55,090 nt of DNA, from assembly GCA_002694465.1 (NCBI GenBank), contig NZMG01000009.1, positions 1-55,090 on the forward strand, in the 5' to 3' direction. The translations under genes were made by a program, and so were the position numbers. A model generated the notes under the pieces. That model was given only the letters and a program-made list of their open reading frames with translations, had not been told where the DNA came from and made no database searches. Below, piece after piece: positions 25,784 to 34,325 of the stretch (its first letter is position 1; each line of letters starts with the position of its first letter). Origin of the DNA: Flavobacteriaceae bacterium (GTDB lineage: Bacteria; Bacteroidota; Bacteroidia; Flavobacteriales; Flavobacteriaceae).

Positions 25784-27766
25784 ATGAAGAAAGAATTAAC
25801 CTCCCGACGTCCTCATTTCATCCTTATTCTATTTTTTTTAATTAGTACAATTTCATATTCACAAGTAGGTATTGGAACAACCAATCCTAATTCTAACGCT
25901 CTGTTAGATGTTGATTCATCTATTTATACTGGTGGAATTTTACTTCCAAGATTAGGATTAAGTTCAACGGCAAGCTTTGCACCATTATCTGCCCATGTGG
26001 CCGGGATGATTGTATACAACACCGCCACCGTAGGGGATGTTACCCCAGGGTTTTATTATAATAATGGAACGTTGTGGGTTCGTATTGGGGGTGGAACCGC
26101 AACCGATAAGTGGGATTTAACAGGAAATGCGGGAATTACTCCTTCCATAAATTTTGTAGGGACTACAGATAATAATGCCCTACGATTTAGAACAAATAAT
26201 TATGACCGTTTTGAAATATCCACTGGCACAACCATTGCCAATGGAGGAAGACTAAGGGCTTTCACAGATGGAAGTGCAGCTTCACCTATTTATTCTTGGC
26301 AGTCAACCACAGGAACAGGAATGTTTCAACCAGTAACCAATGCCTTAGGCTTTTCAACCAACGGAACAGAAAGATTTCGTATTCCCAATGGCAATCAAGT
26401 TTATGGTTTGGCAGACGGAACTGCTGCCCTACCCTTCTATTCTTGGAGTTCAGATCCCGATATTGGAATGTATCGAATAGGAACAAACATTTTGGGGTTA
26501 TCCACTACTGGAACGGAACGCATGAGATTCTTAGCTAATGGGCAAGTTTCCATTAATAATAATTCACCATTAGGAACGGATAGATTTACAGTAACTGCCG
26601 CTGATACAGAGGATGCCATTAATGGGTATACTACAACCGGAACAGGTGTCTATGGTGAGAATTCCAGCGGCGTTGGAAATGGAGTATTTGGGAATTCAAC
26701 TAATGTTGGAGCTCGAGGCTATGGCGCTCATGGAGCCATCCTAGAGTCTGGTCTTGATGCAGGTTACGGAGCCATTGCATGGAATACCGCTCTAATAGGG
26801 ACAAATAGAACGGGTCTTTTAGTACTGGGTCAAAACTTATCACCCATTACATTTTCAAATACAGGAGCTCTGTTATATGGGTCTGGAAGTGGAGGGGCCT
26901 CATTTACAAGTAGTGCTACTGGCACTGGATTTCTAGCTACGGGAAATGCTAGTACAACAGTCTACAGTCTTACTACTGGCTCAGGTCTTGCTGGAACTGG
27001 TTCCTCAACGGGCATTTATGGGATTTCAACAGCTACTATTGGTGCAAGGCAGGGTGCATACTTTACCATGAATAAATCCGGAAATGTTACCCCAGCGGCC
27101 GCAGATGATCCTGTTGCAATATTAGCGGGTTATAACGGATCCAATTATTTTGGAGGTTATTTTGACGGAAATCAAGACAATACAAACAATGGAGGCGGAA
27201 GTAATGTGGGGGAGGATTATGCCTACGTTGGAATTACTGTTGGAAATACAACTTATAAAATTTTAGGAACAGGGTCTAACTCGACAATGATAAACGATTC
27301 TCAAGGAAATAAACGAATTTTATTTTCTCCAGAAGCACCTGAGATATTATTTGAAGATTATGGAACTGGACAATTAGTTAATGGAAAATCTACAATTAAT
27401 CTTGACCCCTTGTTAAGTTCAATAATTCATGTTTCAAAGAACCACCCTTTAAAAGTTTTTATACAACTCGAAGGGGATTGTAATGGGGTATATGTAACCG
27501 ATAAAACGGCAAACAGTTTTACCGTAGTTGAATTAAATGGAGGAAAATCAAATGTTCCGTTCTCTTGGCATATTGTTGCCAATAGAGCGGACACAAAAAG
27601 TCAAGATGGAAGCATAATTTCTAAACATGTGGATGTAAGATTTCCAATTGGTCCAAATAAAATTCAACCTTTAGAAATTAATGCAAACGAATCAAAACCA
27701 GTAAATACAGTCACTAGAGCATCAGAATCCAATTCCAAAACAAAAATTCAACTTCAAAACAATTAA
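25784..27766 (+). CDS. exported tail-fibre-like surface protein (paralog 5)
   Basis: The 660-residue protein has a signal peptide ending ISYSQ, then VGIGTTNPNSNALLDVDSSIY and GFYYNNGTLWVRIG. Repeats typical of phage tail fibres follow: WQSTTGTGMFQPVTNALGFS and WSSDPDIGMYRIGTNILGLS, each followed by TNGTERFRI or TTGTERMRF. The C-terminal 150 residues (KRILFSPEAPEILFEDYGTG, PLKVFIQLEGDCNGVYVTDK, VPFSWHIVANR) are a close copy of the end of the protein at 17401. It has no T9SS domain. It brackets the island with its paralog at the other side. The terminator for this transcript lies inside the convergent gene downstream. Confidence 0.7.
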   Translation: MKKELTSRRPHFILILFFLISTISYSQVGIGTTNPNSNALLDVDSSIYTGGILLPRLGLSSTASFAPLSAHVAGMIVYNTATVGDVTPGFYYNNGTLWVRIGGGTATDKWDLTGNAGITPSINFVGTTDNNALRFRTNNYDRFEISTGTTIANGGRLRAFTDGSAASPIYSWQSTTGTGMFQPVTNALGFSTNGTERFRIPNGNQVYGLADGTAALPFYSWSSDPDIGMYRIGTNILGLSTTGTERMRFLANGQVSINNNSPLGTDRFTVTAADTEDAINGYTTTGTGVYGENSSGVGNGVFGNSTNVGARGYGAHGAILESGLDAGYGAIAWNTALIGTNRTGLLVLGQNLSPITFSNTGALLYGSGSGGASFTSSATGTGFLATGNASTTVYSLTTGSGLAGTGSSTGIYGISTATIGARQGAYFTMNKSGNVTPAAADDPVAILAGYNGSNYFGGYFDGNQDNTNNGGGSNVGEDYAYVGITVGNTTYKILGTGSNSTMINDSQGNKRILFSPEAPEILFEDYGTGQLVNGKSTINLDPLLSSIIHVSKNHPLKVFIQLEGDCNGVYVTDKTANSFTVVELNGGKSNVPFSWHIVANRADTKSQDGSIISKHVDVRFPIGPNKIQPLEINANESKPVNTVTRASESNSKTKIQLQNN

Positions 27767-28092
27767 AACAAATACTTAGTAAAACCCCAAAAAGACCTCT
27801 TTTTTAAATAATCGAGGTCTTTTTCATTTGTATAGGCCTCTCGTTCAAAAGAAATATTTTTATAAGCCTGATATCTGTTTTTAAATTGAATCCATCGCAA
27901 TAAAAATTCAAATACGTACCAAACATAAAAAAACACAATAAGCATTTCTGCTTGCTGCCGCAAATGAATTTTTTCGTGGTTTATAAAGACGGTATCACTT
28001 AAAAGACTTTTATTTTGTAAGATAATAAATGGCCAAAGAGCCATTCCCAAAAATTTCTTCCGAAGCAAAAAACGATTCACCCAAACTATCAT
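27763..28092 (-). CDS. small membrane HEXXH protein (putative minimal zincin)
   Basis: I place the start at the ATG at 28092 (109 residues). The frame is open up to 28215, but a longer form would run into the divergent DUF5522 gene. The protein has a hydrophobic segment (about 14-26), then the zinc-protease-type motif HEKIH (H39, E40, H43). A second membrane segment (about 50-68, MLIVFFYVWYVFEFLLRW) and SFEREAYTNE (E83, E85) follow; the latter could give a third metal ligand. It looks like a stripped-down gluzincin, but the family is unnamed to me and activity is unproven. Its last codon overlaps the convergent gene stop by four bases (27763-27766). Confidence 0.6.
   Translation of the reverse strand: MIVWVNRFLLRKKFLGMALWPFIILQNKSLLSDTVFINHEKIHLRQQAEMLIVFFYVWYVFEFLLRWIQFKNRYQAYKNISFEREAYTNEKDLDYLKKRSFWGFTKYLF
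27789..27824. terminator. bidirectional terminator inside the 3' coding end of the HEXXH gene
   Basis: AAAAAGACCTC (27789-27799) and GAGGTCTTTTT (27814-27824) form an 11-bp stem with A/T tails on both strands. It ends the surface-protein transcript but also codes the C-terminus of the minus-strand HEXXH protein. Confidence 0.75.
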
Positions 28093-28113
28093 CCATGCAA
28101 GGTAAGAATTTGG

Positions 28114-28121
28114 TATTTTTG
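28114..28121 (+). promoter_or_regulatory. TAnnTTTG -7 element of the DUF5522-hutU operon
   Basis: TATTTTTG fits the consensus exactly and lies four bases before the ATG at 28126, within a 33-bp divergent gap. Transcripts would be almost leaderless. No convincing -33 was found. Confidence 0.5.
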
Positions 28122-28125
28122 TAAC

Positions 28126-28290
28126 ATGCTTTTCCCAAAGAAAAAAATAGAATTGGAAGACGGAGATTTTTATCTCACACCCGAAGGCTATAAATGCTTT
28201 ACAGAACAATATCATTTAAAAAGAGGCTATTGTTGTGAAAGCAATTGTCGTCATTGTCCTTACGGGTTTAATAAAAAACTAAAAAAATGA
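28126..28290 (+). CDS. DUF5522-type small cysteine-rich protein
   Basis: I translated this 54-residue protein by eye. It reads FYLTPEGYKCFTEQYHLKRG, then YCCESNCRHCPYGFNKK. That is the DUF5522 signature, with a C-C-x3-C-x2-C cluster likely to bind zinc or an iron-sulfur cluster. It is cytoplasmic, without a signal. Its TGA overlaps the hutU ATG (ATGA), so the two are translationally coupled. This conserved family is often missed because it is short. Function unknown. Confidence 0.85.
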   Translation: MLFPKKKIELEDGDFYLTPEGYKCFTEQYHLKRGYCCESNCRHCPYGFNKKLKK

Positions 28291-30275
28291 CATTTAAAGA
28301 AGAAATTCAACAAGGAATTCCAAATACACTTCCCAATCCTAAGCCCTACGATGCTAATATTAACCACGCGCCAAAAAGGAAAGAGATGTTAAATGATGCT
28401 GAAAAAAAATTAGCACTTCAAAATGCGCTTCGGTACTTTGACCCAAAACACCACCCCACCCTCCTACCAGAATTTAAAGAAGAGTTAGAAACCTATGGAA
28501 GAATTTACATGTATAGGTTCATGCCAGAGCATACTATTTTTGCGCGACCTATTTCAGAATACCCCGGAAAATGTGAGCAAGCAAAAGCCATTATGTTAAT
28601 GATTCAAAACAATTTGGATCACGCCGTTGCCCAGCATCCACACGAATTAATTACTTACGGTGGTAATGGAGCCGTGTTTCAAAATTGGGCGCAGTATCGG
28701 TTGGTTATGCAATACCTTGCTGAAATGACCGATGAGCAAACATTGGTTATGTACAGCGGTCATCCACTGGGTTTATTTCCTTCACATAAAAATGCCCCCA
28801 GAGTTGTAGTCACCAACGGAATGATGATTCCAAATTATTCACAACCCGACGACTGGGAAAAATTCAATGCTTTGGGGGTAACACAATACGGGCAAATGAC
28901 CGCAGGAAGTTATATGTATATTGGTCCGCAAGGAATTGTTCATGGCACTACTATTACTGTGCTAAATGTTTTCAGAAAAATTAAAAAATCACCCAAAGGA
29001 GGACTATTTGTAACTTCTGGATTAGGCGGAATGAGTGGTGCACAACCCAAGGCTGGAAATATTGCCGGCTGTGTTACCGTTTGTGCCGAAGTCAATAAAA
29101 AAGCAACTCACACGAGGCATAGTCAAGGATGGGTAGACGAAGTGATATCAGATGTAAAAGAATTAGCATTTCGTGTACGAGAAGCACTTTCAAACAAAGA
29201 AACAGTTTCTATTGCCTACGATGGAAATGTGGTAGATGTTTGGGAACATTTTGATAAAGAAAATATTCATATTGATCTTGGAAGTGACCAAACATCCTTA
29301 CATAATCCTTGGGCTGGTGGTTATTATCCAGTTGGGATGTCTTTTGAAGAAGCTAATGATATGATGGCAAATAACCCAACTTTATTTAAAGAAAAAGTAC
29401 AGGAAAGTTTGCGCCGTCAGGCAGATGCTATTAATAAACACGCAGCCAAAGGAACGTATTTTTTCGATTACGGAAATGCATTTTTACTGGAAGCTTCTCG
29501 TGCAGGCGCCGATGTACTTTCGGAAGACTCAAACGCAAAGCGAGAGTTTAAATATCCTAGCTACGTTCAAGATATTATGGGACCTATGTGTTTTGATTAT
29601 GGTTTTGGACCATTCCGTTGGGTTTGTGCTTCAGGCAATCCTGAAGATTTAGAAAAAACAGATGAAATTGCTACTCAAGTGCTTGAAATTTTAATGAAAG
29701 TTGCTTCTTCTGAAATCCAGCAACAAATGAAGGATAATATCCAATGGATTAGAGGAGCACAGGAAAATAAATTGGTGGTAGGCTCGCAAGCACGAATATT
29801 ATATGCAGATAGTAACGGAAGAATCGAAATTGCATCAGCATTTAACAAAGCCATAGCCGAAGGTAAAATAGGGCCGGTTATCTTAGGTCGCGATCATCAC
29901 GATGTATCTGGGACTGATTCACCTTATCGGGAAACTTCAAATATTTATGATGGAAGCCGCTTTACTTCAGATATGGCAATACACAATGTTATTGGTGATA
30001 GCTTTAGAGGAGCCACTTGGGTGAGTATTCATAATGGTGGTGGCGTAGGATGGGGAGAGGTTATTAATGGCGGATTCGGTATGGTTCTTGATGGTACTAA
30101 TGAAGCCCAATCTCGTCTAGAATCAATGCTTTTCTGGGATGTAAATAACGGAATTGCCCGCCGAAGTTGGGCTAGAAATGAGGAAGCCATTTTTGCTATT
30201 AAAAGAGCCATGCAACAAGAACCGTCTTTAAAGGTTACGCTTCCAAATTTTGTAGATGAAAAATTGTTTCAATAA
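28287..30275 (+). CDS. hutU: urocanate hydratase
   Basis: Urocanase adds water to urocanate, giving 4-imidazolone-5-propionate in histidine degradation, using tightly bound NAD+ as an electrophile. The 662-residue protein shows LITYGGNGAVFQNWAQYRLV, the NAD-binding GLGGMSGAQPKAGNIAGCV, and the cysteine-containing DYGFGPFRWVCASGNPEDL. HDVSGTDSPYRETSNIYDGS and GDSFRGATWVSIHNGGGVGWGE-type segments follow. It is about 100 residues longer than the gamma-proteobacterial enzymes, as in eukaryotic and Bacteroidota urocanases. No other hut gene is nearby. It is coupled to DUF5522 upstream and sits 11 bp before a DUF4136 lipoprotein. Confidence 0.96.
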   Translation: MTFKEEIQQGIPNTLPNPKPYDANINHAPKRKEMLNDAEKKLALQNALRYFDPKHHPTLLPEFKEELETYGRIYMYRFMPEHTIFARPISEYPGKCEQAKAIMLMIQNNLDHAVAQHPHELITYGGNGAVFQNWAQYRLVMQYLAEMTDEQTLVMYSGHPLGLFPSHKNAPRVVVTNGMMIPNYSQPDDWEKFNALGVTQYGQMTAGSYMYIGPQGIVHGTTITVLNVFRKIKKSPKGGLFVTSGLGGMSGAQPKAGNIAGCVTVCAEVNKKATHTRHSQGWVDEVISDVKELAFRVREALSNKETVSIAYDGNVVDVWEHFDKENIHIDLGSDQTSLHNPWAGGYYPVGMSFEEANDMMANNPTLFKEKVQESLRRQADAINKHAAKGTYFFDYGNAFLLEASRAGADVLSEDSNAKREFKYPSYVQDIMGPMCFDYGFGPFRWVCASGNPEDLEKTDEIATQVLEILMKVASSEIQQQMKDNIQWIRGAQENKLVVGSQARILYADSNGRIEIASAFNKAIAEGKIGPVILGRDHHDVSGTDSPYRETSNIYDGSRFTSDMAIHNVIGDSFRGATWVSIHNGGGVGWGEVINGGFGMVLDGTNEAQSRLESMLFWDVNNGIARRSWARNEEAIFAIKRAMQQEPSLKVTLPNFVDEKLFQ

Positions 30276-30286
30276 ACTTTTATGCT

Positions 30287-30826
30287 ATGAAAAAATTAAA
30301 GTTTTTATCCTTACTTGCACTTCTTATAGTAGCAACATCCTGCACCTCTGTTCGAGTTGCAACGGATTACGACCGAAACGCCAATTTTGGTGATTATACT
30401 TCCTTTGCTTTTTATAGGCCCGGCATCGACAAAGCAAAAATTAGTGATTTAGACAAAAAAAGAATCCTTCGTGCCATTGACGCAGAACTATCTGCTAAGG
30501 GAATTCAAAAATCTGAAAGTCCAACTATTCTTGTGAGCATTTTTACCAAAGAGCAAGAACGAGTTGATGTGTACAACAACAACTTTGGTTGGGGATGGGG
30601 TTGGAACCCATGGTGGTATGGAGGTTACTGGGGAAATACCGTTTCACGATCAACCGAAGGTCAATTATATATAGACTTAATAGATGCCAAGACCAACGAA
30701 CTTGTTTGGCAAGGGGTTGGTAGCGCAAGGCTTTATACTGGCTCTAACTTAGACAAAAAAGAAGAACGGATTCGGGAAATTGTTCGGGAAATTTTAGCTA
30801 AATATCCGCCAGGTCTGAAAAAATAA
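30287..30826 (+). CDS. DUF4136 lipoprotein
   Basis: The 179-residue lipoprotein has a lipobox (VATSC). DUF4136 features are clear: TSVRVATDYDRNANFGDYTSFAFY, KRILRAIDAELSAKGIQKSE, and TEGQLYIDLIDAKTNELVWQGVGSARL. A Trp/Gly-rich loop (GWGWGWNPWWYGGYWG) lies at about residues 100-117, as is common in this family. It is likely outer-membrane associated. It is 11 bp after hutU and probably co-transcribed, although no link to histidine breakdown is apparent; a terminator follows. Confidence 0.88.
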   Translation: MKKLKFLSLLALLIVATSCTSVRVATDYDRNANFGDYTSFAFYRPGIDKAKISDLDKKRILRAIDAELSAKGIQKSESPTILVSIFTKEQERVDVYNNNFGWGWGWNPWWYGGYWGNTVSRSTEGQLYIDLIDAKTNELVWQGVGSARLYTGSNLDKKEERIREIVREILAKYPPGLKK

Positions 30827-30827
30827 T

Positions 30828-30858
30828 AAAAAACCCTCAAAAAATTTGAGGGTTTTTT
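30828..30858 (+). terminator. rho-independent terminator
   Basis: AAACCCTCAAA pairs with TTTGAGGG and a six-T run follows. It ends the hutU-DUF4136 transcript. Confidence 0.88.
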
Positions 30859-30884
30859 ATTTGAGTATTTTTAATGAATTGATA

Positions 30885-31052
30885 GGAATTCCTTAAACAA
30901 TTATTAAGATGTTACATTTCTTTTAAAGATTGTTACCATAGCAATACTTAACCAATTATTTCTAATATAGTTTTATACTAGGATAATTTACCTTAAAAAA
31001 AACAGGTAAATACCCCTTAAAAAACAGGGGATTAAACTTACTGATTATCAGT
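30885..31052 (+). promoter_or_regulatory. structured leader: tandem hairpins plus palindrome before the repeat protein
   Basis: ATTTACCT (30986-30993) pairs with AGGTAAAT (31004-31011), and CCCCT (31013-31017) pairs with AGGGG (31026-31030). Both loops start TTAAAAAA or TAAAAAA. ACTGATTATCAGT (31040-31052) is a palindrome. The first part also has GGAATTCCTTAAAC (30885-30898), resembling a copy at 13088. The last structure is 42 bases before the ATG at 31095. A regulated promoter or leader is likely. Confidence 0.45.
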
Positions 31053-31094
31053 AGTTTATAAACATCTTTGTATTATTAATCTAAAATTTATATT

Positions 31095-32186
31095 ATGAAA
31101 TTAATTTTTACTTTTTTCTTGACTTTAAGTCTTTCAGTATGTATTGCACAAGATGCTATGTTTGTACACACAGCAACTGCAGGGACGATCACTGTAGATT
31201 TGAGCCTTATTGACCATCCAGATTTAAATGGAAATCCTAATGCTAAATTATTAGTAAGCCATAACTGGAATCCAGGAGGAACTGGTGGAATTTACAATAA
31301 TTTTACCACTGGAGTTTATTATAGTGCAGGAGACTCTAAATGGGGGGTCTATAATGAAAGTGCTGCTAATATGGTAGAAGACAGTTCTTATAATGTCTAT
31401 ATCGCTCAAGGCAGTGAAGTGTTTTTACATATAGCAGATTTAGCAAATCAGGGTACATTCGCATCCTACTCTGTTTTAAACCATCCAGACCTTAACAACA
31501 ACCCAAATGCGAATATCATTTTAACAACCTATTTTAATCCTAACGGTTTAAGAAATGACCATAATTATGGAGTTTGGTATGATGACATTGATGGCCGCTG
31601 GAATATTTACACAGAAGGTGGTGCGGATATCCCCTTAGATAGTGCATTTTTTGTTGGAATTAGTGGGGGTTTAGGTGTATCTGCAAAGCATCAAGCAACC
31701 GCGGGAAATATTTCAGGAAATTATACTGTTATAGATCATCCCTTATTAAATGGAGATCCAAATGCTAGATTTACTTTTACCCATAATTGGGGGACATCTG
31801 GAAATACTTCCAATGTAATTGTTGATAATACCATGGGTGTGTGGTATACTGGATCTAATTGGTCTATTTACACAGAAGATTTATCTGCAATGCCAGAAAA
31901 TGCAGAGTTTGACCTATTTATTTTCGATCCAACCTTAGGCGTAACAAATAATGTATTGGAAAAACTAGAAGCCTATCCTAATCCTGTTGCTTCTCAACTC
32001 ACCATTGAAGCTTCTGATATGATAAATCAAATTGAAATATTTAACATTTTAGGACAATCAGTTTTAATCCTTGAAGGCACCTCTAATAAAATGAACATAG
32101 ATGTATCTTCATTAACTGCGGGCACGTATATGGCAAGAGTAACCTCTGGTAATTCTTCCAAAACAATAAAGTTAATTAAAGTTTAA
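31095..32186 (+). CDS. T9SS-sorted protein with three tandem DUF7452-like repeats
   Basis: The 363-residue protein has a signal peptide (ending SVCIAQ) and three repeats of about 85 residues (about 20-105, 110-192, 195-285). Each contains a core like IDHPDLNGNPNAKLLVSHNW, then GVYYSAGDSKWGVYN or GVWYDDIDGRWNIYTE. The pattern matches a secreted repeat I remember as DUF7452. The C-terminus (about 290-363) is a T9SS type A sorting domain (LEAYPNPVASQLTIEASD, ending SKTIKLIKV). The protein should be secreted and anchored on the cell surface. It is monocistronic, with an unusual structured leader and a strong terminator. Confidence 0.82.
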   Translation: MKLIFTFFLTLSLSVCIAQDAMFVHTATAGTITVDLSLIDHPDLNGNPNAKLLVSHNWNPGGTGGIYNNFTTGVYYSAGDSKWGVYNESAANMVEDSSYNVYIAQGSEVFLHIADLANQGTFASYSVLNHPDLNNNPNANIILTTYFNPNGLRNDHNYGVWYDDIDGRWNIYTEGGADIPLDSAFFVGISGGLGVSAKHQATAGNISGNYTVIDHPLLNGDPNARFTFTHNWGTSGNTSNVIVDNTMGVWYTGSNWSIYTEDLSAMPENAEFDLFIFDPTLGVTNNVLEKLEAYPNPVASQLTIEASDMINQIEIFNILGQSVLILEGTSNKMNIDVSSLTAGTYMARVTSGNSSKTIKLIKV

Positions 32187-32210
32187 TAAGTGATTACTTT
32201 ACTGTAATTA

Positions 32211-32241
32211 AAAAAAAGGCGCTATAAAAGCGCCTTTTTTT
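32211..32241. terminator. bidirectional rho-independent terminator
   Basis: AAAAAAAGGCGC (32211-32222) and GCGCCTTTTTTT (32230-32241) form a strong stem with T-runs on both strands. It ends the repeat-protein gene and the long paa operon; its last base is the first base of the E1 stop codon complement. Confidence 0.92.
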
Positions 32242-34325
32242 TAGTACTCAATAATTTTCAAAATCTTAGCTTTCACTTTCTCCACAGAAGGTATCATGGC
32301 TTGCTCTAAGGTAGAATTTAATGGGATAGCAGGCATATTTTCTGAACCGATTATCATCACAGGACCATCCAATTGTTGAAAACATTCCTCCTGAATTCTA
32401 CCTTGAAGTGCTCTAGAAAAACTGTTTTCGGAAGGTTCCTCAGTCACAATTAAACATTTTCCACATTTCTTCACACTTTTAAAAACAGTATCATAATCCA
32501 ATGGATGCAAGGTGCGTAGGTCTACAATTTCTATTCTATCTTGCATCCCTAACTCTTCCGAAGCATTCATCGCCCAATGAACCCCCATTCCATAGGTAAT
32601 AATAGAAAGTGTCTCTTCTTCCTCTTGTTTCCATATTTCTTGCAACACCCAAGCTTTTCCAAAAGGCAACACATAATCCTCACTGGGTTCTAGCGATGTT
32701 GCTCCTTTAGTCCCAGGAACTTTACTCCAATACAATCCTTTATGCTCAAATATCACAACGGGATTAGGGTCGTAGTAGGCTGCTTTAAGTAAGCCTTTTA
32801 AATCGGCTCCGTTACTAGGATAGGCAATTTTTAATCCTCGAATGTTGGTGACCACACTTTCCACAGAAGATGAATGATAAGGCCCTCCACTTCCGTAGGC
32901 ACCAATGGGAACACGTAAAATCATAGAAACAGGCCATTTTCCGTTAGATAAGTAACAACTTCTGGAAACTTCAGTAAAAAGTTGATTCAAACCTGGCCAA
33001 ATATAATCGGCAAACTGAACCTCAACAATGGGTTTTAACCCCACGGCACTCATACCAACCGTAGAGCCCACGATAAAAGCTTCCTGAATGGGCGTATTAA
33101 ATACTCGGTTATCACCAAATTTTTGAGCCAACGTAGCCGCTTCCCGAAACACCCCTCCTAGTCTTCCCCCCACATCTTGCCCATATAATAAACATTCTTT
33201 ATGTTTTGCCATGAGTTCTTCAATAGCAAACAGTGCACAATCCACCATTACAACTCTATCGGCATCTTTGGGTGCACGCTCACCTACCTCTTCTGTAATT
33301 GGAGTAGGTGCAAAATCGTGGGTAAATAAATCTTCAGGTTTTGGGTCTTCGGCTTTAATAGCTTTCTCAAAATCGGCACGAACTGTTGCAATGCAATCAT
33401 TTTCTATTTGCTGAATCTCTTTTTTTGTATATCCATATTCCTCCAACAATTTCTGCATTTTTGGATAGGGATCTCGCGTACGGGCTTCTTCCAAGTCATC
33501 ACGATACCATTCCATTCGCACACCAGAAGTATGGTGATTTAACAATGGAACTTTCGCATGAACTAAGAATGGTCTTCTTTCCTTTCGGATGGTTTCAATA
33601 ACCTTCTGAATAGTTCGATAACTTTCCTCAAAATCAGTTCCGTCAATAGAAACGGCATCCAAACCGTGAAAACCTTGTGCATATTCAAACGCATTTTGCG
33701 CACGGGTTTCTTCGGCATTTGCAGAAATATCCCAACCATTATCTTGTATTAAATATAAAACTGGCAATTGCTTTAGTGCTGCCATCTGAAAAGCCTCGGC
33801 TATTTCTCCTTCGGTAACAGAAGCATCACCCAAAGAACAAACCACAACGGGTTTTTCATCTAAATCACATAATCCTTCCGCCTCTTTGTACCAAAATCCC
33901 AATCCTACACCAGTCGCTGGTATGGCTTGCATTCCTGTAGCCGAACTTTGGTGCGGGATTTTCGGTTTATCATCATCCTTTAAACTTGGATGTGAATAGT
34001 AGGTTCTTCCGCCAGAAAACGGATCATCCCGCTTTGCTAACACCTGCAACATTAAGTCGTAGGGTTGCATCCCAATAGCCAACAACATAGAATCATCTCG
34101 ATAATAGGGAAACGCATAATCTTGGGGTTTTAATTGCATTCCCACAGCAGTCTGAATGACCTCATGCCCTCTGGAAGTAGCGTGAACATATTTAGAAACG
34201 ACTTTAAAATTCTCTTCATATAAAAAGGTCATGGCCTTTGCCGTGCAAAGGTTTGCAAAGCCTTTTACTAAAATGTCTTTATCAATTTTTGACGTTTTCA
34301 ATGTGCTTTTTTCTTCCATTATCAT
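32241..34325 (-). CDS. 2-oxoacid dehydrogenase E1, fused alpha and beta subunits (branched-chain type)
   Basis: This 694-residue TPP enzyme joins the E1alpha (about 1-340) and E1beta (about 350-694) chains of branched-chain-type 2-oxoacid dehydrogenases. The thiamine motif GDASVTEGEIAEAFQMAALK...QDNGWDIS is intact. The alpha half has RGHEVIQTAVGMQLKPQDY, and the beta half GRLGGVFREAATLAQKFG, FADYIWPGLNQLF and IGAYGSGGPYHSSSVES. It decarboxylates a 2-oxoacid and loads the acyl group onto E2. Its ATG overlaps the E2 stop (ATGA), so it belongs to the paa operon. This position and the missing paaK suggest phenylpyruvate as a substrate; branched-chain oxoacids remain possible. An E3 must come from elsewhere. 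Confidence 0.9.
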   Translation of the reverse strand: MIMEEKSTLKTSKIDKDILVKGFANLCTAKAMTFLYEENFKVVSKYVHATSRGHEVIQTAVGMQLKPQDYAFPYYRDDSMLLAIGMQPYDLMLQVLAKRDDPFSGGRTYYSHPSLKDDDKPKIPHQSSATGMQAIPATGVGLGFWYKEAEGLCDLDEKPVVVCSLGDASVTEGEIAEAFQMAALKQLPVLYLIQDNGWDISANAEETRAQNAFEYAQGFHGLDAVSIDGTDFEESYRTIQKVIETIRKERRPFLVHAKVPLLNHHTSGVRMEWYRDDLEEARTRDPYPKMQKLLEEYGYTKKEIQQIENDCIATVRADFEKAIKAEDPKPEDLFTHDFAPTPITEEVGERAPKDADRVVMVDCALFAIEELMAKHKECLLYGQDVGGRLGGVFREAATLAQKFGDNRVFNTPIQEAFIVGSTVGMSAVGLKPIVEVQFADYIWPGLNQLFTEVSRSCYLSNGKWPVSMILRVPIGAYGSGGPYHSSSVESVVTNIRGLKIAYPSNGADLKGLLKAAYYDPNPVVIFEHKGLYWSKVPGTKGATSLEPSEDYVLPFGKAWVLQEIWKQEEEETLSIITYGMGVHWAMNASEELGMQDRIEIVDLRTLHPLDYDTVFKSVKKCGKCLIVTEEPSENSFSRALQGRIQEECFQQLDGPVMIIGSENMPAIPLNSTLEQAMIPSVEKVKAKILKIIEY

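Noticed and set aside
17401..27766. Prophage or tail-fibre region
   Set aside because: The repeats resemble tail fibres, but each protein has a signal peptide and no capsid, terminase, portal, baseplate or lysis genes are nearby.
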